Assembly: GCF_030268225.1 (NCBI RefSeq)
Contig: NZ_BSQG01000006.1
Span: forward strand, 101,607 to 165,606
Length of the DNA stretch: 64,000 nucleotides
From: Nocardiopsis ansamitocini
GTDB lineage: Bacteria > Actinomycetota > Actinomycetes > Streptosporangiales > Streptosporangiaceae
Direction of reading: 5' to 3'
A program made the position numbers and the translations under genes. Under the pieces are notes generated by a model. The model did not search any database and was not told the DNA's origin. It saw only the letters and a program-made list of their open reading frames with translations. Below are positions 36,765-45,158 of this stretch, piece after piece. Positions within the stretch are counted from its first letter, which is position 1, and the number at the start of each line of letters is the position of its first letter.

Positions 36765-39700
36765 GCAGCGAGGACAAGCCCGCCGTCATCACCCGGCCCA
36801 AGCGCTACCGGCTCCAGCGCGCCGGAATCCTCAACGTCTGGCAATACGACGACCACGTCTTCGAGTTCGCCGACGGACGTCTGCTGCTGCGCGGTCGCAA
36901 CGGTGCCGGCAAGTCCAAGGCGCTGGAAATGCTGCTGCCCTTCCTCCTCGACGGCGACGCCCGCCGACTCGACACCACGGGGACCAGCCGGACCAGCTTG
37001 CGCTGGCTCATGCTGGAGGGCCGCACCGCCACCGAGTCCGGCGGCGATGCCGTCCCCGAGGACGGCGACACCACCCTGGGGTACCTGTGGGTGGAGTTCG
37101 GCGGGCGGGGAGCCGACGGCGCAGCGCGCACCCGCACGCTCGGAGCGGCGATCACCGCCTCGGCGGCCCAGCCCGAAGCCCGCGCGATGTTCTTCGTCAC
37201 CGATCGCCGCATCGGTGACGACCTCTCGCTCAGCGTGGACGGACACCCCCTCCCCATCGAGCGGCTGCGCACCGAGGTCGGCCCCGACAACTGTTACGAC
37301 ACCGCCGTGGGCTACCGGGCCAGGGTCATGCACGACCTCTTCGGCCTCGACGACCCCATGCGTTACCGCAACCTCATCCACCTCCTCTACCGGTTGCGCC
37401 GCCCCACCGTCGGTGAGCGCCTGGAAGCCGGAGAACTCGTCTCCGTGCTGGCCGAGGCGCTGCCGCCCATGGACGACGCTGTCCTCGACGAGGTCGCCCG
37501 CAACATCACCGACCTCGACACCGCCCGCGCCCGTCTGACCGCCTTGCGCTCAGCGGAAGAGCAGGTCAGCGGTTTTCTCGGGGACTACCGCGGCTATTTG
37601 CACGGTGTCCTGCACGATCAGACCGTCCAGGTCCGTGCCCAGATCGACTCCTACGAAGAGCGCGACGCCGAACTCTCCCGCCTCGAAACCGAACTCGACG
37701 CCCTCGTCTCCACCGAGAGCAGCGTCCAGGAGGAGCGCGACCGGCTGCGGCGCAGCCGCGACACCGCCGCCTCCGACGCCTCCACACTCAGCGAAGGCGG
37801 CACCGGCGCCCCCGAGCCCGGAGAAGCCGAACAGCAGGCCCGCTACGCCGCTGTATCGGCCTACATCCGTGCGGCCGAAGCCGCCTGGTCCGCGGCCGAG
37901 CACGCACTCACCGCCGAGCAGCAGGCCCAGGCCCGCCTGGCCGGCGACAGCTCCGCGATCGAGCGCGGCATCGGAACCCTGCGCCGTCTGCACGTCGGTC
38001 TCCGCGACTCCGCCCGCACCGCGGGGATCGAATCGGCCTCCATCGGTGAGATCCCCCAGGTGGTGCGGGTTACCCTCGCCCCTCGGGAGAGCGTCACCCA
38101 GGTCAACCTCGACGGGTTGGAGCAGGCAGTCGAGCGCCGGCCCGTGAACGGCATCGAGGTCACGACTCTGCGCACCCGACTCGCGGGACTGCACGACCGG
38201 CTCAGCCGCGCAGGTGCCCAAGCCCTCGAACGTGAGAGCACCGTCGCCGACCTCTACCGGCGTGCCCTCGTGCTTGACGCCGCCGAGCGTCGGGAAAGCA
38301 CCCTGGACAGCGAGGCCGAATGGGGTGACGATCTCGTCGAGCGCGCCCGCATGCGCGAACGCGCCGCCATCGAGGCCGTGCGCGAAGCGAGCACCGGCTA
38401 TGCCGCTGACGTGCGGGACTGGAGCAACGCGCTGCGCGCCGCGGCCCCCGACGCCGCAGTGGCCTCGGCCCTCGCCTCTCTTGAGGAACGCGTCGAACTC
38501 CCTCTCGACGACACCCTGCGCGTCCTGCCCGCCGACACCCCCGAGTCCGTCGCCCGCGACGCCCACGCCATCGTCGACCCCCTGCTGCACGAGCTCCGGG
38601 ACCGCCGCGACACCGCCATCGGGGAGGAACGCGAGCTCACCGCTGAGCTGGACGACCTCGACGAGCGCAAGGCCGCGGGCACCGAGTACGTCACCGCCCC
38701 CCGTCCTTCTTGGGCGACCGCGCCCAGGGACGGAGCGGCCGGTACCCCACTGCACCTGGCCGTGGACTTCGCCGAGGGCCTCGCCCCCGAACAGCAGGCC
38801 GGCCTGGAGGCCGCCCTGGAGGCGTCCGGTCTCCTCGCCGGGCTCATCACCCCCGACGGCTCCGTACTGGACCCCGACACACGCGACCTCCTGCTCACCG
38901 CAGGGGAGCCCGTCCGCGGCGCCACCCTGCTCGACGCGCTCGTCCCTCTCGACGTACCCGAAGCGGGTATCGGACGCGGCTCCGTCATCGCCCTGCTCGG
39001 CTCCATCCGCCTCGAAGGCGGTCCCGAGACGACCACCGACGAGGCGGCCCCGACCGAGTCCTGGTTCACCACCCCCAGCAGCCCGCGCCGCCGCCCCGAC
39101 AACTCCGTCGGCCTCGACGGCCGCTGGCGCCTCGGCGTGGCCACCGGCTCCCACCGCAAGGCCGCCCCCGAATACATCGGGGAGGCCGCCCGCGCCGAGA
39201 CCCTGAAACGCAACCGGGCCAAGACCGAGCGCCGCATCGAAATGGCCAGGGACCTCCTCGACGAGGCCCTGGAGCGCCGCAGCGATATCGAGAACCGCCA
39301 TGACAGTCTGATCCGGGTCAACCGGTCCGTCCCCTCCGGGGGCGGTCTCGTCGCGGCGTGGGCGGCCCTGGACAACGCCCGCGACTGGCTCGCCTCTGCG
39401 GTGCGCGAGCACGCCGCAGCCCGTTCCGCCGCCGACACCGCGCGCAAGACCGCCCTGACGCTGCGTGCCGCACTCGTCGAACCGGCGCTCGAACACGGAC
39501 TGCCGGCCGACCGCGACGAGCTCACCGGTGTCCAGGCGGCCCTGGGCATGCTCCGCGTCCAGATCGCCTCTGCCCACCGCGATCTCGAAGCGCTGGCCGT
39601 CCGTCTTGAGGACTACCACCAGCACACCGTCGCGTGGGAGCGCGCTCGTGAGGCCCGGATCCTCTCCGAGGACGCCCGCGGCGCAGCCATCGGCGACATG

Positions 39701-41128
39701 ATCACCGTGCGCCGTGAGACCGAGCTCACCGATCGGGCCCGCTCCGCCGCCCCCGACCAGATCGAAACCGCCGTCGCCCAGGTCCGTGCCCGGATGAACG
39801 ACGCCGGCGATGCGCTGACCGCGCTCGAACGCGAGGCCCAGCGTGCTCGCGACGCCCGCGTGGCCGCCGAAACCCGTTACGACACCGCCCTCCTGGAGCG
39901 TGCCGAGCAGGCTCGTCGTGCCTTGGACGCAGGGGCCCGGCTGCGTGCCATGCTCGCCACCCCGGAGGGGGGCGCGGACTCCGCTCTGCTCGCCGCCGCG
40001 GGGCTCGCCGGCCTGGCCGGGGAATCCGGCCCGATCGCCGCCTATGACGCCGCTGAGCAGGTCGAGGACGGCGGTGACGAGCTCCCCAAGCGGGTCCAGG
40101 CCCTGGGCGCACTGGTCGCCGAGATCGAGACCGGCCTCGCCGCCTACCCCGACCTCCCCGTCATCGACGACAGCGGGATCCTGCGGCGTCGCGAGGAGCT
40201 GCACCGTCGCCTCGGCGACGACGCGGTCCTCGGAGCCCGCACCGAACTCACCGAGCCGCTGGGGACGAAACGCGTCACCGTGCACGACGACCACGGTGCA
40301 CACGACATCACCGACTACGCCCACCGCCTGAGCGCCGGCATCGTCGAGGCCGAGGAGACCGCTGCCGTGCGTGAGGAGGAAGCGTACGAACGGCACCTCC
40401 TCGGTGAGCTCGCCGGTCACCTCTCCCGCCAGATCGACGAGGCCCGCGAACTCATCGCCACGATGAACGATGTGCTGGGCGACGTCACCACCTCGCAGGG
40501 CCTGGGGGTACGCCTGGACTGGCGGTTGGCCCCCGACGCCGACGCCGATATCCACGCGGTGGTCCCGCTGCTGCGCCGCCCCGCCGAGCAGCGAACCCGG
40601 GTCGAGACCACCCGGCTGCGCGATGCCCTGCGCCGCTGTATCGAGGCCATCCGTCGACTCGATCCCACTGCCGTCGGCGGTGCCCAACTGCGAGCGGCCC
40701 TGGACTACCGCTCCTGGTTTGCTTTCACCGTCTACGTCACCGATGCCGCACACCCGGAGCGCGAGCGCCGCCTCACCCACCGCACCGCGCTCAGCCAGGG
40801 GGAACAGCGGGTCATCGCCTATCTGGTTCTATTCGCCGCCGCGGCAGCACAGTTCGGGGCACTCGCCCTGGAGGCACCGCAGTCTCCACGACTCATCCTT
40901 CTCGACGACGCCTTCGCCAAGGTCGACGAACCGACCCACGGCAGGCTGTTGGGAATGCTCGTCCAGCTCGACCTCGACTTCGTCCTCACATCCGAGCGCG
41001 TCTGGGGCTGCTTCCCCAGCGTGCCCCGGCTGCACGTCTACGAGTGCCTGCGGGACCCGGCCGTCCCGGGCATCGCCACACTGCACTTCACCTGGGACGG
41101 CAATCGACGCAGGTTGAACGGCGTGTGA
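36761..41128 (+). CDS. jetC: JetC-like SMC ATPase (TIGR02680)
   Basis: This 1455-residue SMC/MukB-like ATPase is the motor of type II Wadjet, which extrudes and disables small circular DNA. The Walker A motif GRNGAGKS is at residues 45-52. Long Ala/Glu/Arg-rich coiled coils flank a hinge near residues 655-820. The ABC signature LSQGEQ is at 1344-1349 and Walker B LILLDD at 1378-1383, with the D-loop AKVDE after it. All catalytic motifs are intact, so this is not a decayed gene. The ATG at 36761 follows AGGAGGG and overlaps the stop of the 49-codon ORF. A jetD gene should follow, but none does. Confidence 0.9.
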   Translation: MSSEDKPAVITRPKRYRLQRAGILNVWQYDDHVFEFADGRLLLRGRNGAGKSKALEMLLPFLLDGDARRLDTTGTSRTSLRWLMLEGRTATESGGDAVPEDGDTTLGYLWVEFGGRGADGAARTRTLGAAITASAAQPEARAMFFVTDRRIGDDLSLSVDGHPLPIERLRTEVGPDNCYDTAVGYRARVMHDLFGLDDPMRYRNLIHLLYRLRRPTVGERLEAGELVSVLAEALPPMDDAVLDEVARNITDLDTARARLTALRSAEEQVSGFLGDYRGYLHGVLHDQTVQVRAQIDSYEERDAELSRLETELDALVSTESSVQEERDRLRRSRDTAASDASTLSEGGTGAPEPGEAEQQARYAAVSAYIRAAEAAWSAAEHALTAEQQAQARLAGDSSAIERGIGTLRRLHVGLRDSARTAGIESASIGEIPQVVRVTLAPRESVTQVNLDGLEQAVERRPVNGIEVTTLRTRLAGLHDRLSRAGAQALERESTVADLYRRALVLDAAERRESTLDSEAEWGDDLVERARMRERAAIEAVREASTGYAADVRDWSNALRAAAPDAAVASALASLEERVELPLDDTLRVLPADTPESVARDAHAIVDPLLHELRDRRDTAIGEERELTAELDDLDERKAAGTEYVTAPRPSWATAPRDGAAGTPLHLAVDFAEGLAPEQQAGLEAALEASGLLAGLITPDGSVLDPDTRDLLLTAGEPVRGATLLDALVPLDVPEAGIGRGSVIALLGSIRLEGGPETTTDEAAPTESWFTTPSSPRRRPDNSVGLDGRWRLGVATGSHRKAAPEYIGEAARAETLKRNRAKTERRIEMARDLLDEALERRSDIENRHDSLIRVNRSVPSGGGLVAAWAALDNARDWLASAVREHAAARSAADTARKTALTLRAALVEPALEHGLPADRDELTGVQAALGMLRVQIASAHRDLEALAVRLEDYHQHTVAWERAREARILSEDARGAAIGDMITVRRETELTDRARSAAPDQIETAVAQVRARMNDAGDALTALEREAQRARDARVAAETRYDTALLERAEQARRALDAGARLRAMLATPEGGADSALLAAAGLAGLAGESGPIAAYDAAEQVEDGGDELPKRVQALGALVAEIETGLAAYPDLPVIDDSGILRRREELHRRLGDDAVLGARTELTEPLGTKRVTVHDDHGAHDITDYAHRLSAGIVEAEETAAVREEEAYERHLLGELAGHLSRQIDEARELIATMNDVLGDVTTSQGLGVRLDWRLAPDADADIHAVVPLLRRPAEQRTRVETTRLRDALRRCIEAIRRLDPTAVGGAQLRAALDYRSWFAFTVYVTDAAHPERERRLTHRTALSQGEQRVIAYLVLFAAAAAQFGALALEAPQSPRLILLDDAFAKVDEPTHGRLLGMLVQLDLDFVLTSERVWGCFPSVPRLHVYECLRDPAVPGIATLHFTWDGNRRRLNGV

Positions 41129-41242
41129 TTCTCGCCGCACCCGCTGCGGTGACCGGTAGTGGTTGTCTTCGCCGATAGCCCTACTCGTTTCACCCCATCT
41201 GCCCTAATCTGCAGAGGCGAGGCCACGAACGGAGCGGGTGTT

Positions 41243-43324
41243 GTGACGACGGCTACGACGGCCCAAGCGGCGTTCTCCGCAGAGCCCCCCAGGCGACGCC
41301 GCAAGGCGACCGCCCCCGCGGGGCTGCTCCTGGACCGGTTGGCGCGGTCTCCCCTCGATGCCACCGCCAGGCAGTGGGTCGCCGCAGCCGCGCACGGCGA
41401 CGAGGCGCTGGCTGCCTGCGCCCGCGGTGAGACCCTCGATCTCCCCGAGCCCCACGAACCCGTGGCACCGGTCCAGCACGCGCGGCGCTGCTTCCTCAGC
41501 CGCGTCGAAGTACAGGGATTTCGCGGCATCGGCCGCTCGGCCGCACTGGAGTTCCCGCCCGGGCCCGGCCTGACCGTGATCGTCGGCCGAAACGGCTCGG
41601 GCAAATCCAGTTTCGCCGAAGCCGTCGAGGCGGCGTTGACCGGCCGAAACCTTCGCTGGGACGGTATGCCCACCGCCTGGCGCGACGGCTGGCGCAATCT
41701 GCACTTCGACGACCGCACCGAGATCACCGTGGAGCTCCAGCGCTCCGGGGAGCGGCGGCCCACCCGCGTCACCCGCTCCTGGAACGGCGACAGCGTCCGT
41801 TCGGCACGCGGAGAGGTCTCCCTGCCCGACGGACGCTCCGGTTCGCTGGCGAGCCTCGGCTGGGGCGAGGATCTCTCCCGCTACCGCCCTTTTCTGTCCT
41901 ACGACGAACTCGGCCGGACGGTCACCGGGCGCGCGGCCGAGCTCTACGACACCCTCACCACCCTGCTCGGACTCACCGAGCTCACCGAGACCGAACGGCG
42001 TCTGGCCAAGGCGTGCGACCGTCTCGCGAAGACCGAGGGCCGGCCCGGCCGCGACCTTCCCTTCCTGGTCGAGCGATTGCACGCCAGCCCCGACCCCCGT
42101 GCCCGTAGGGCCCGCGACCTTCTGGCCGCACCCTCCATCGACCTCGACCGCCTGGCGGCGCTGGCAGCCGACGACGGCCCCAGCGACCCCGCCCAGCAGG
42201 TGGTCCTGCGCCGATTGCGCCGCCTGGCGGTTCCGGAACGGGCCCTCATCGGCGACGTCGTCAACGAGCTGCGCGGTGCCGCCATGGAGATCGCCATGGC
42301 CTCGGGCACCAAGGGCACCCGGGCCCGCGGCCTGGTCGAACTCCTGAGGCAGGCCATCGACCATCACGAGCGCCATCCCGCGGAAGCGGACTGCCCCACG
42401 TGTGGCACCGAGTCGGTCCTCGGAACGGCCTGGGCGCACCGGGCACGCGCCGAGATCGCCAAACTGGAGCCGATCGCCGCGAGCACCGCGGCGGCCTACG
42501 CGCGCGCGGACAGCGCCCGGGACCAGGCCCGGTTCCTGCTCGCCCCGCCCCCGGGCTGGTTGCCCCCCGACAGCGAATTGGGGCGCATCTGGGCGGACTG
42601 GGCGGCGGGTACCGCCATCACCGACCTGGGCGAGTTGGCGACCCACGTCGAAACGGTCGGGCGGCGGCTGCGTACGGCCGCGGTCGCCGCGCGCAAGGCC
42701 GCAACCGAGAGTCTCACCGATCCCACCGACGGCTGGGCCGAGCTCACCGAGCAGCTGGCGGCGTGGGTCGACGACGCGCGCGAGGCCATACGCGCGCGCA
42801 GCGCACTGGCGCCGGCCGTACAGGCCCTGGACTGGTTCACCGCACTTGCCCGCGAGCTGCGCGAGGAGCGTCTGGGCCCTCTGGCCGCGCAGGCGGAGAA
42901 GGTCTGGTCCCGATTGCGCCAGGAACGCCACATCGATCTGGAGGCACTGCGCCTCGTCGGCCGGGGCGCCTCGCGCAGAGTGGCCGTCGACGTCGCGGTG
43001 GACGGCAGCGAGGGCGCCGGAAACTCGCCCGGACTGCTCAGCCAGGGCGAGTTCCAGGCGTTGGCACTGTCCATCTGCCTGCCGCGCACCCTCGCCCCGG
43101 GCAACCCGTTCGGTTTCCTTCTCCTGGACGATCCCGTGCAGGCCATGGACACCGAGACCGTGGAAGGGCTCTCGGCGGTGCTCGCCGAAGTGGGCCGGCA
43201 CCGTCAACTCGTCGTCTTCACCCACGACACGCGGCTTCCCGACGCCATGCGCAGACTCGGTCTGCCCGCGACCATCCGGACCATCCAGCGCGACGCCATG
43301 TCCAACGTCTGGGTGGCGGACTGA
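41243..43324 (+). CDS. SbcC/Rad50-like AAA ATPase with CxxC motif
   Basis: This 693-residue ABC-type ATPase has Walker A GRNGSGKS at about 115-122, the signature LSQGEF near 599, Walker B LLLDDP near 625 and the H-loop FTHD. A CPTC motif at 384-387 lies mid-protein between short helical arms, like a compact zinc hook. The first 85 residues form an extra N-terminal part. No SbcD-type nuclease or JetD (DUF2399) is encoded beside it. GGAG lies 8 nt before the GTG; a 28-codon longer start was rejected. The 114-nt gap from jetC suggests its own promoter, so its link to the cassette is an inference from position. Confidence 0.8.
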   Translation: MTTATTAQAAFSAEPPRRRRKATAPAGLLLDRLARSPLDATARQWVAAAAHGDEALAACARGETLDLPEPHEPVAPVQHARRCFLSRVEVQGFRGIGRSAALEFPPGPGLTVIVGRNGSGKSSFAEAVEAALTGRNLRWDGMPTAWRDGWRNLHFDDRTEITVELQRSGERRPTRVTRSWNGDSVRSARGEVSLPDGRSGSLASLGWGEDLSRYRPFLSYDELGRTVTGRAAELYDTLTTLLGLTELTETERRLAKACDRLAKTEGRPGRDLPFLVERLHASPDPRARRARDLLAAPSIDLDRLAALAADDGPSDPAQQVVLRRLRRLAVPERALIGDVVNELRGAAMEIAMASGTKGTRARGLVELLRQAIDHHERHPAEADCPTCGTESVLGTAWAHRARAEIAKLEPIAASTAAAYARADSARDQARFLLAPPPGWLPPDSELGRIWADWAAGTAITDLGELATHVETVGRRLRTAAVAARKAATESLTDPTDGWAELTEQLAAWVDDAREAIRARSALAPAVQALDWFTALARELREERLGPLAAQAEKVWSRLRQERHIDLEALRLVGRGASRRVAVDVAVDGSEGAGNSPGLLSQGEFQALALSICLPRTLAPGNPFGFLLLDDPVQAMDTETVEGLSAVLAEVGRHRQLVVFTHDTRLPDAMRRLGLPATIRTIQRDAMSNVWVAD

Positions 43325-43372
43325 CGACACCCGGACACCGGGCCGCGGGCGTCTCCTCGGTGGGACGCCGAT

Positions 43373-43403
43373 TTGGCAGAGCACCCCAAAGTCACGCTAT
43401 AGT
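43373..43403 (+). promoter_or_regulatory. probable tRNA-Thr promoter
   Basis: TTGGCA (43373-43378) and TATAGT (43398-43403) are 19 bp apart, with the -10 end 48 nt upstream of tRNA-Thr. The -10 is near consensus. Confidence 0.5.
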
Positions 43404-43451
43404 CGTGTCAACGCGAACGGCGGAACCCGCAAGGGAAACCCGCAGGAGCGC

Positions 43452-43527
43452 GCCCCTTTAGCTCAGTCGGCAGAGCGTCTCCATGGTAAGGAGAAGGTCT
43501 ACGGTTCGATTCCGTAAAGGGGCTCCA
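43452..43527 (+). tRNA. tRNA-Thr (GGU)
   Basis: This is a 76-nt tRNA with CCA encoded. The acceptor stem GCCCCTT pairs with AAGGGGC, the anticodon loop ATGGTAA gives GGT, and the T-loop is TTCGATT. It heads the tRNA-Thr/tRNA-Met/rpmG group and marks the right side of the accessory region. Confidence 0.96.
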
Positions 43528-43634
43528 CCACTTGATGAAACCCGGTCCACTCAGGTGGGTAGGCGGCGGAGTGTGATTCGCCGGAGCGGCCGGGTTCGGG
43601 TAACCTTGCTGTTGAGTCCGGTTATCCCGGTCCA

Positions 43635-43707
43635 GGCGGAGTAGCTCAGTCGGTAGAGCAAGCGGCTCATAATCGCTGTGTCGTCGGTTCAAGTCCGGCC
43701 TCCGCTA
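43635..43707 (+). tRNA. tRNA-Met (CAU)
   Basis: This is a 73-nt tRNA with acceptor GGCGGAG/CTCCGCT, anticodon loop CTCATAA (CAT at 43668-43670) and T-loop TTCAAGT; CCA is not encoded. The paired first base (G-U) and the position beside rpmG favour elongator tRNA-Met over initiator. Confidence 0.93.
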
Positions 43708-43709
43708 CT

Positions 43710-43757
43710 ACCCGCGAGGCCCCTGATCGTTTTTCAGGGGTCAACGCGGGTCTTTTT
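43710..43757 (+). terminator. nested hairpin terminator between tRNA-Met and rpmG
   Basis: An outer stem ACCCGCG/CGCGGGT (43710-43716, 43745-43751) encloses an inner hairpin CCCCTGA/TCAGGGG (43720-43726, 43734-43740) and is followed by CTTTTT. It may attenuate read-through into rpmG. Confidence 0.75.
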
Positions 43758-43796
43758 CAGTGTTCGTAGTTTGCTCAGCGAGAAAGGCACTCCAAC

Positions 43797-43961
43797 GTGG
43801 CTGCCACAGACGTGAGGCCGAAGATCACCCTGGCCTGCCAGGAGTGCAAGCACCGTAACTACATCACGCGCAAGAACCGTCGGAACACCCCCGACCGTCT
43901 TGAGCTCCAGAAGTACTGCCCGAACTGCCGTGAGCACCGCGCTCACAAGGAGACCCGCTAG
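43797..43961 (+). CDS. rpmG: 50S ribosomal protein L33 (zinc-binding form)
   Basis: This 54-residue protein, [17 protein letters not shown] at the start, is a complete L33. Two CxxC pairs (CQEC and CPNC) show the zinc-binding form, as opposed to Cys-less paralogues used under zinc limitation. The GTG start has GAAAGG upstream. It sits between tRNA-Met and the MaoC pair, the usual actinomycete arrangement. Confidence 0.95.
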   Translation: MAATDVRPKITLACQECKHRNYITRKNRRNTPDRLELQKYCPNCREHRAHKETR

Positions 43962-44066
43962 CCCCTCGGGTGCCTCGCGTAGCCCCACGTGCGCGCGATG
44001 CGGCCCGACGGCCTACAGGCGGCAGCGGATCCTTTTCCGTTCGGCAAGCAGTGTCGAAAGCACCGG

Positions 44067-44098
44067 TAGCCCGGTGAGCCCAACGGCTCACCGGGCTA
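44067..44098 (+). terminator. hairpin terminator after rpmG
   Basis: A perfect 14-bp stem (44067-44080 with 44085-44098) with a 4-nt loop lies 105 nt past the rpmG stop. There is no T-tract. Confidence 0.7.
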
Positions 44099-44171
44099 CT
44101 ACTGTGTGGGGGTCCGTTCCACCGGCCGTGGCCTGGCACGACGACACAAGCGAAGCGTTGAGAGGGAGCCC

Positions 44172-44636
44172 ATGGCGATCAACCGCGACTTTCTGGGACG
44201 GGTGTACGAGTCCCCGCAGCCCTACGAGGTCACCCGGGGGAAGATCCGCGAGTTCGCGGACGCGATCTCCGACCCCAACCCCGTCTACCGGGACCGCGCC
44301 AGCGCCGAGGCCGCCGGTCATGCCGACGTCATCGCGCCGCCGACCTTTCCCATCATCATGGGGATGGAGGGGGCGGGGCAGGCGATCGTCGACCCCGACC
44401 TGCGCCTGGACTACTCGATGATGGTGCACGGCGAGCAGCGCTTCAGCTACAGTCGCCCGATGCGAGCCGGAGACGTGGTGAACTGCGTCACCACGATCAC
44501 CGAGATCAAATCCCTGGGGCGCAACGAGCTCATCACTCTAAAGAGCGAGCTCTCCACTGTGGAGGGCGAGCACATCGTGACAACGCGCAACCTCCTCGTC
44601 GTGCGCGATGGCGCCGAACCCGCCGAGCAGAAGTAG
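44172..44636 (+). CDS. MaoC-like dehydratase, N-terminal-type subunit (HadA/HadC-like)
   Basis: This 154-residue hot-dog protein (FAS1_DH/MaoC_dehydrat_N type) has YEVTRGKIREFADAISDPNP at the start and HGEQRFSYSRPMRAGD later. In mycobacteria such a subunit pairs with a catalytic HadB to form a (3R)-hydroxyacyl-ACP dehydratase of FAS-II. It lacks the D...H dyad, which the next gene supplies. ATG 44172 follows GAGAGGGAG. The gap to the next gene is 12 nt, so the two are an operon. Confidence 0.87.
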   Translation: MAINRDFLGRVYESPQPYEVTRGKIREFADAISDPNPVYRDRASAEAAGHADVIAPPTFPIIMGMEGAGQAIVDPDLRLDYSMMVHGEQRFSYSRPMRAGDVVNCVTTITEIKSLGRNELITLKSELSTVEGEHIVTTRNLLVVRDGAEPAEQK

Positions 44637-44648
44637 GGAGTCCGGCAC

Positions 44649-45077
44649 ATGACCGCCAACGTCCGTTACGCCGACGTCGAAGTGGGCACCGAACTGCCCG
44701 AGCAGACCTACCCCGTGCGCCGTCTCGACCTCGTCCGCTACGCGGGCGCCTCCGGTGACTTCAACGACATCCACTGGAACGAGCGCATCGCCAAAGCGGT
44801 GGGGCTCCCCAATGTGATCGCGCACGGGATGTTCACCATGGCCGAGGCCGGACGCCTCGTCACCGACTGGGTCGGTGACCCCGGCGCGCTCGTGGAGTAC
44901 GGGGTGCGCTTCTCCGCTCCGGTCGTCGTCCCCGACGACGACAAGGGCGCCGAACTCGTGGTGACCGGTGTGGTCACCGAGAAGCGCGACGACAACCGCG
45001 TGGTCGTCGCCATTACCGCCCGGTCCGCGGGCGCCAAGGTGTTGGCGCGCTCCACCGCTGTCGTGCGTCTGGCCTGA
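44649..45077 (+). CDS. MaoC-like dehydratase, catalytic subunit (HadB-like)
   Basis: This 142-residue hot-dog protein has the hydratase-2 motif ASGDFNDIHWNE with catalytic Asp and His, followed by IAHGMFTMAEAGR. With the preceding gene it likely forms a heterodimeric (3R)-hydroxyacyl-thioester dehydratase. The natural acyl substrate is not clear in an organism without mycolic acids. The pair precedes murB. Confidence 0.9.
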   Translation: MTANVRYADVEVGTELPEQTYPVRRLDLVRYAGASGDFNDIHWNERIAKAVGLPNVIAHGMFTMAEAGRLVTDWVGDPGALVEYGVRFSAPVVVPDDDKGAELVVTGVVTEKRDDNRVVVAITARSAGAKVLARSTAVVRLA

Positions 45078-45158
45078 CAGCCCCCGCCGCTCCGACCGCC
45101 GGTCCCGCGTCCTGACGGGGCCGGCGTGCTTGATTTCTACCGACCAGAGGTGACCGCC

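Noticed and set aside
37550-40780. 1076-codon frame antisense to jetC
   Set aside because: Composition is Gly/Val/Arg repeats expected from the complement of a coiled-coil gene; the sense frame has all SMC motifs.
31822-43527. Active mobile element between tRNA-Tyr and tRNA-Thr
   Set aside because: No integrase, excisionase, transposase or repeat of the tRNA 3' end was seen; only position suggests past integration.
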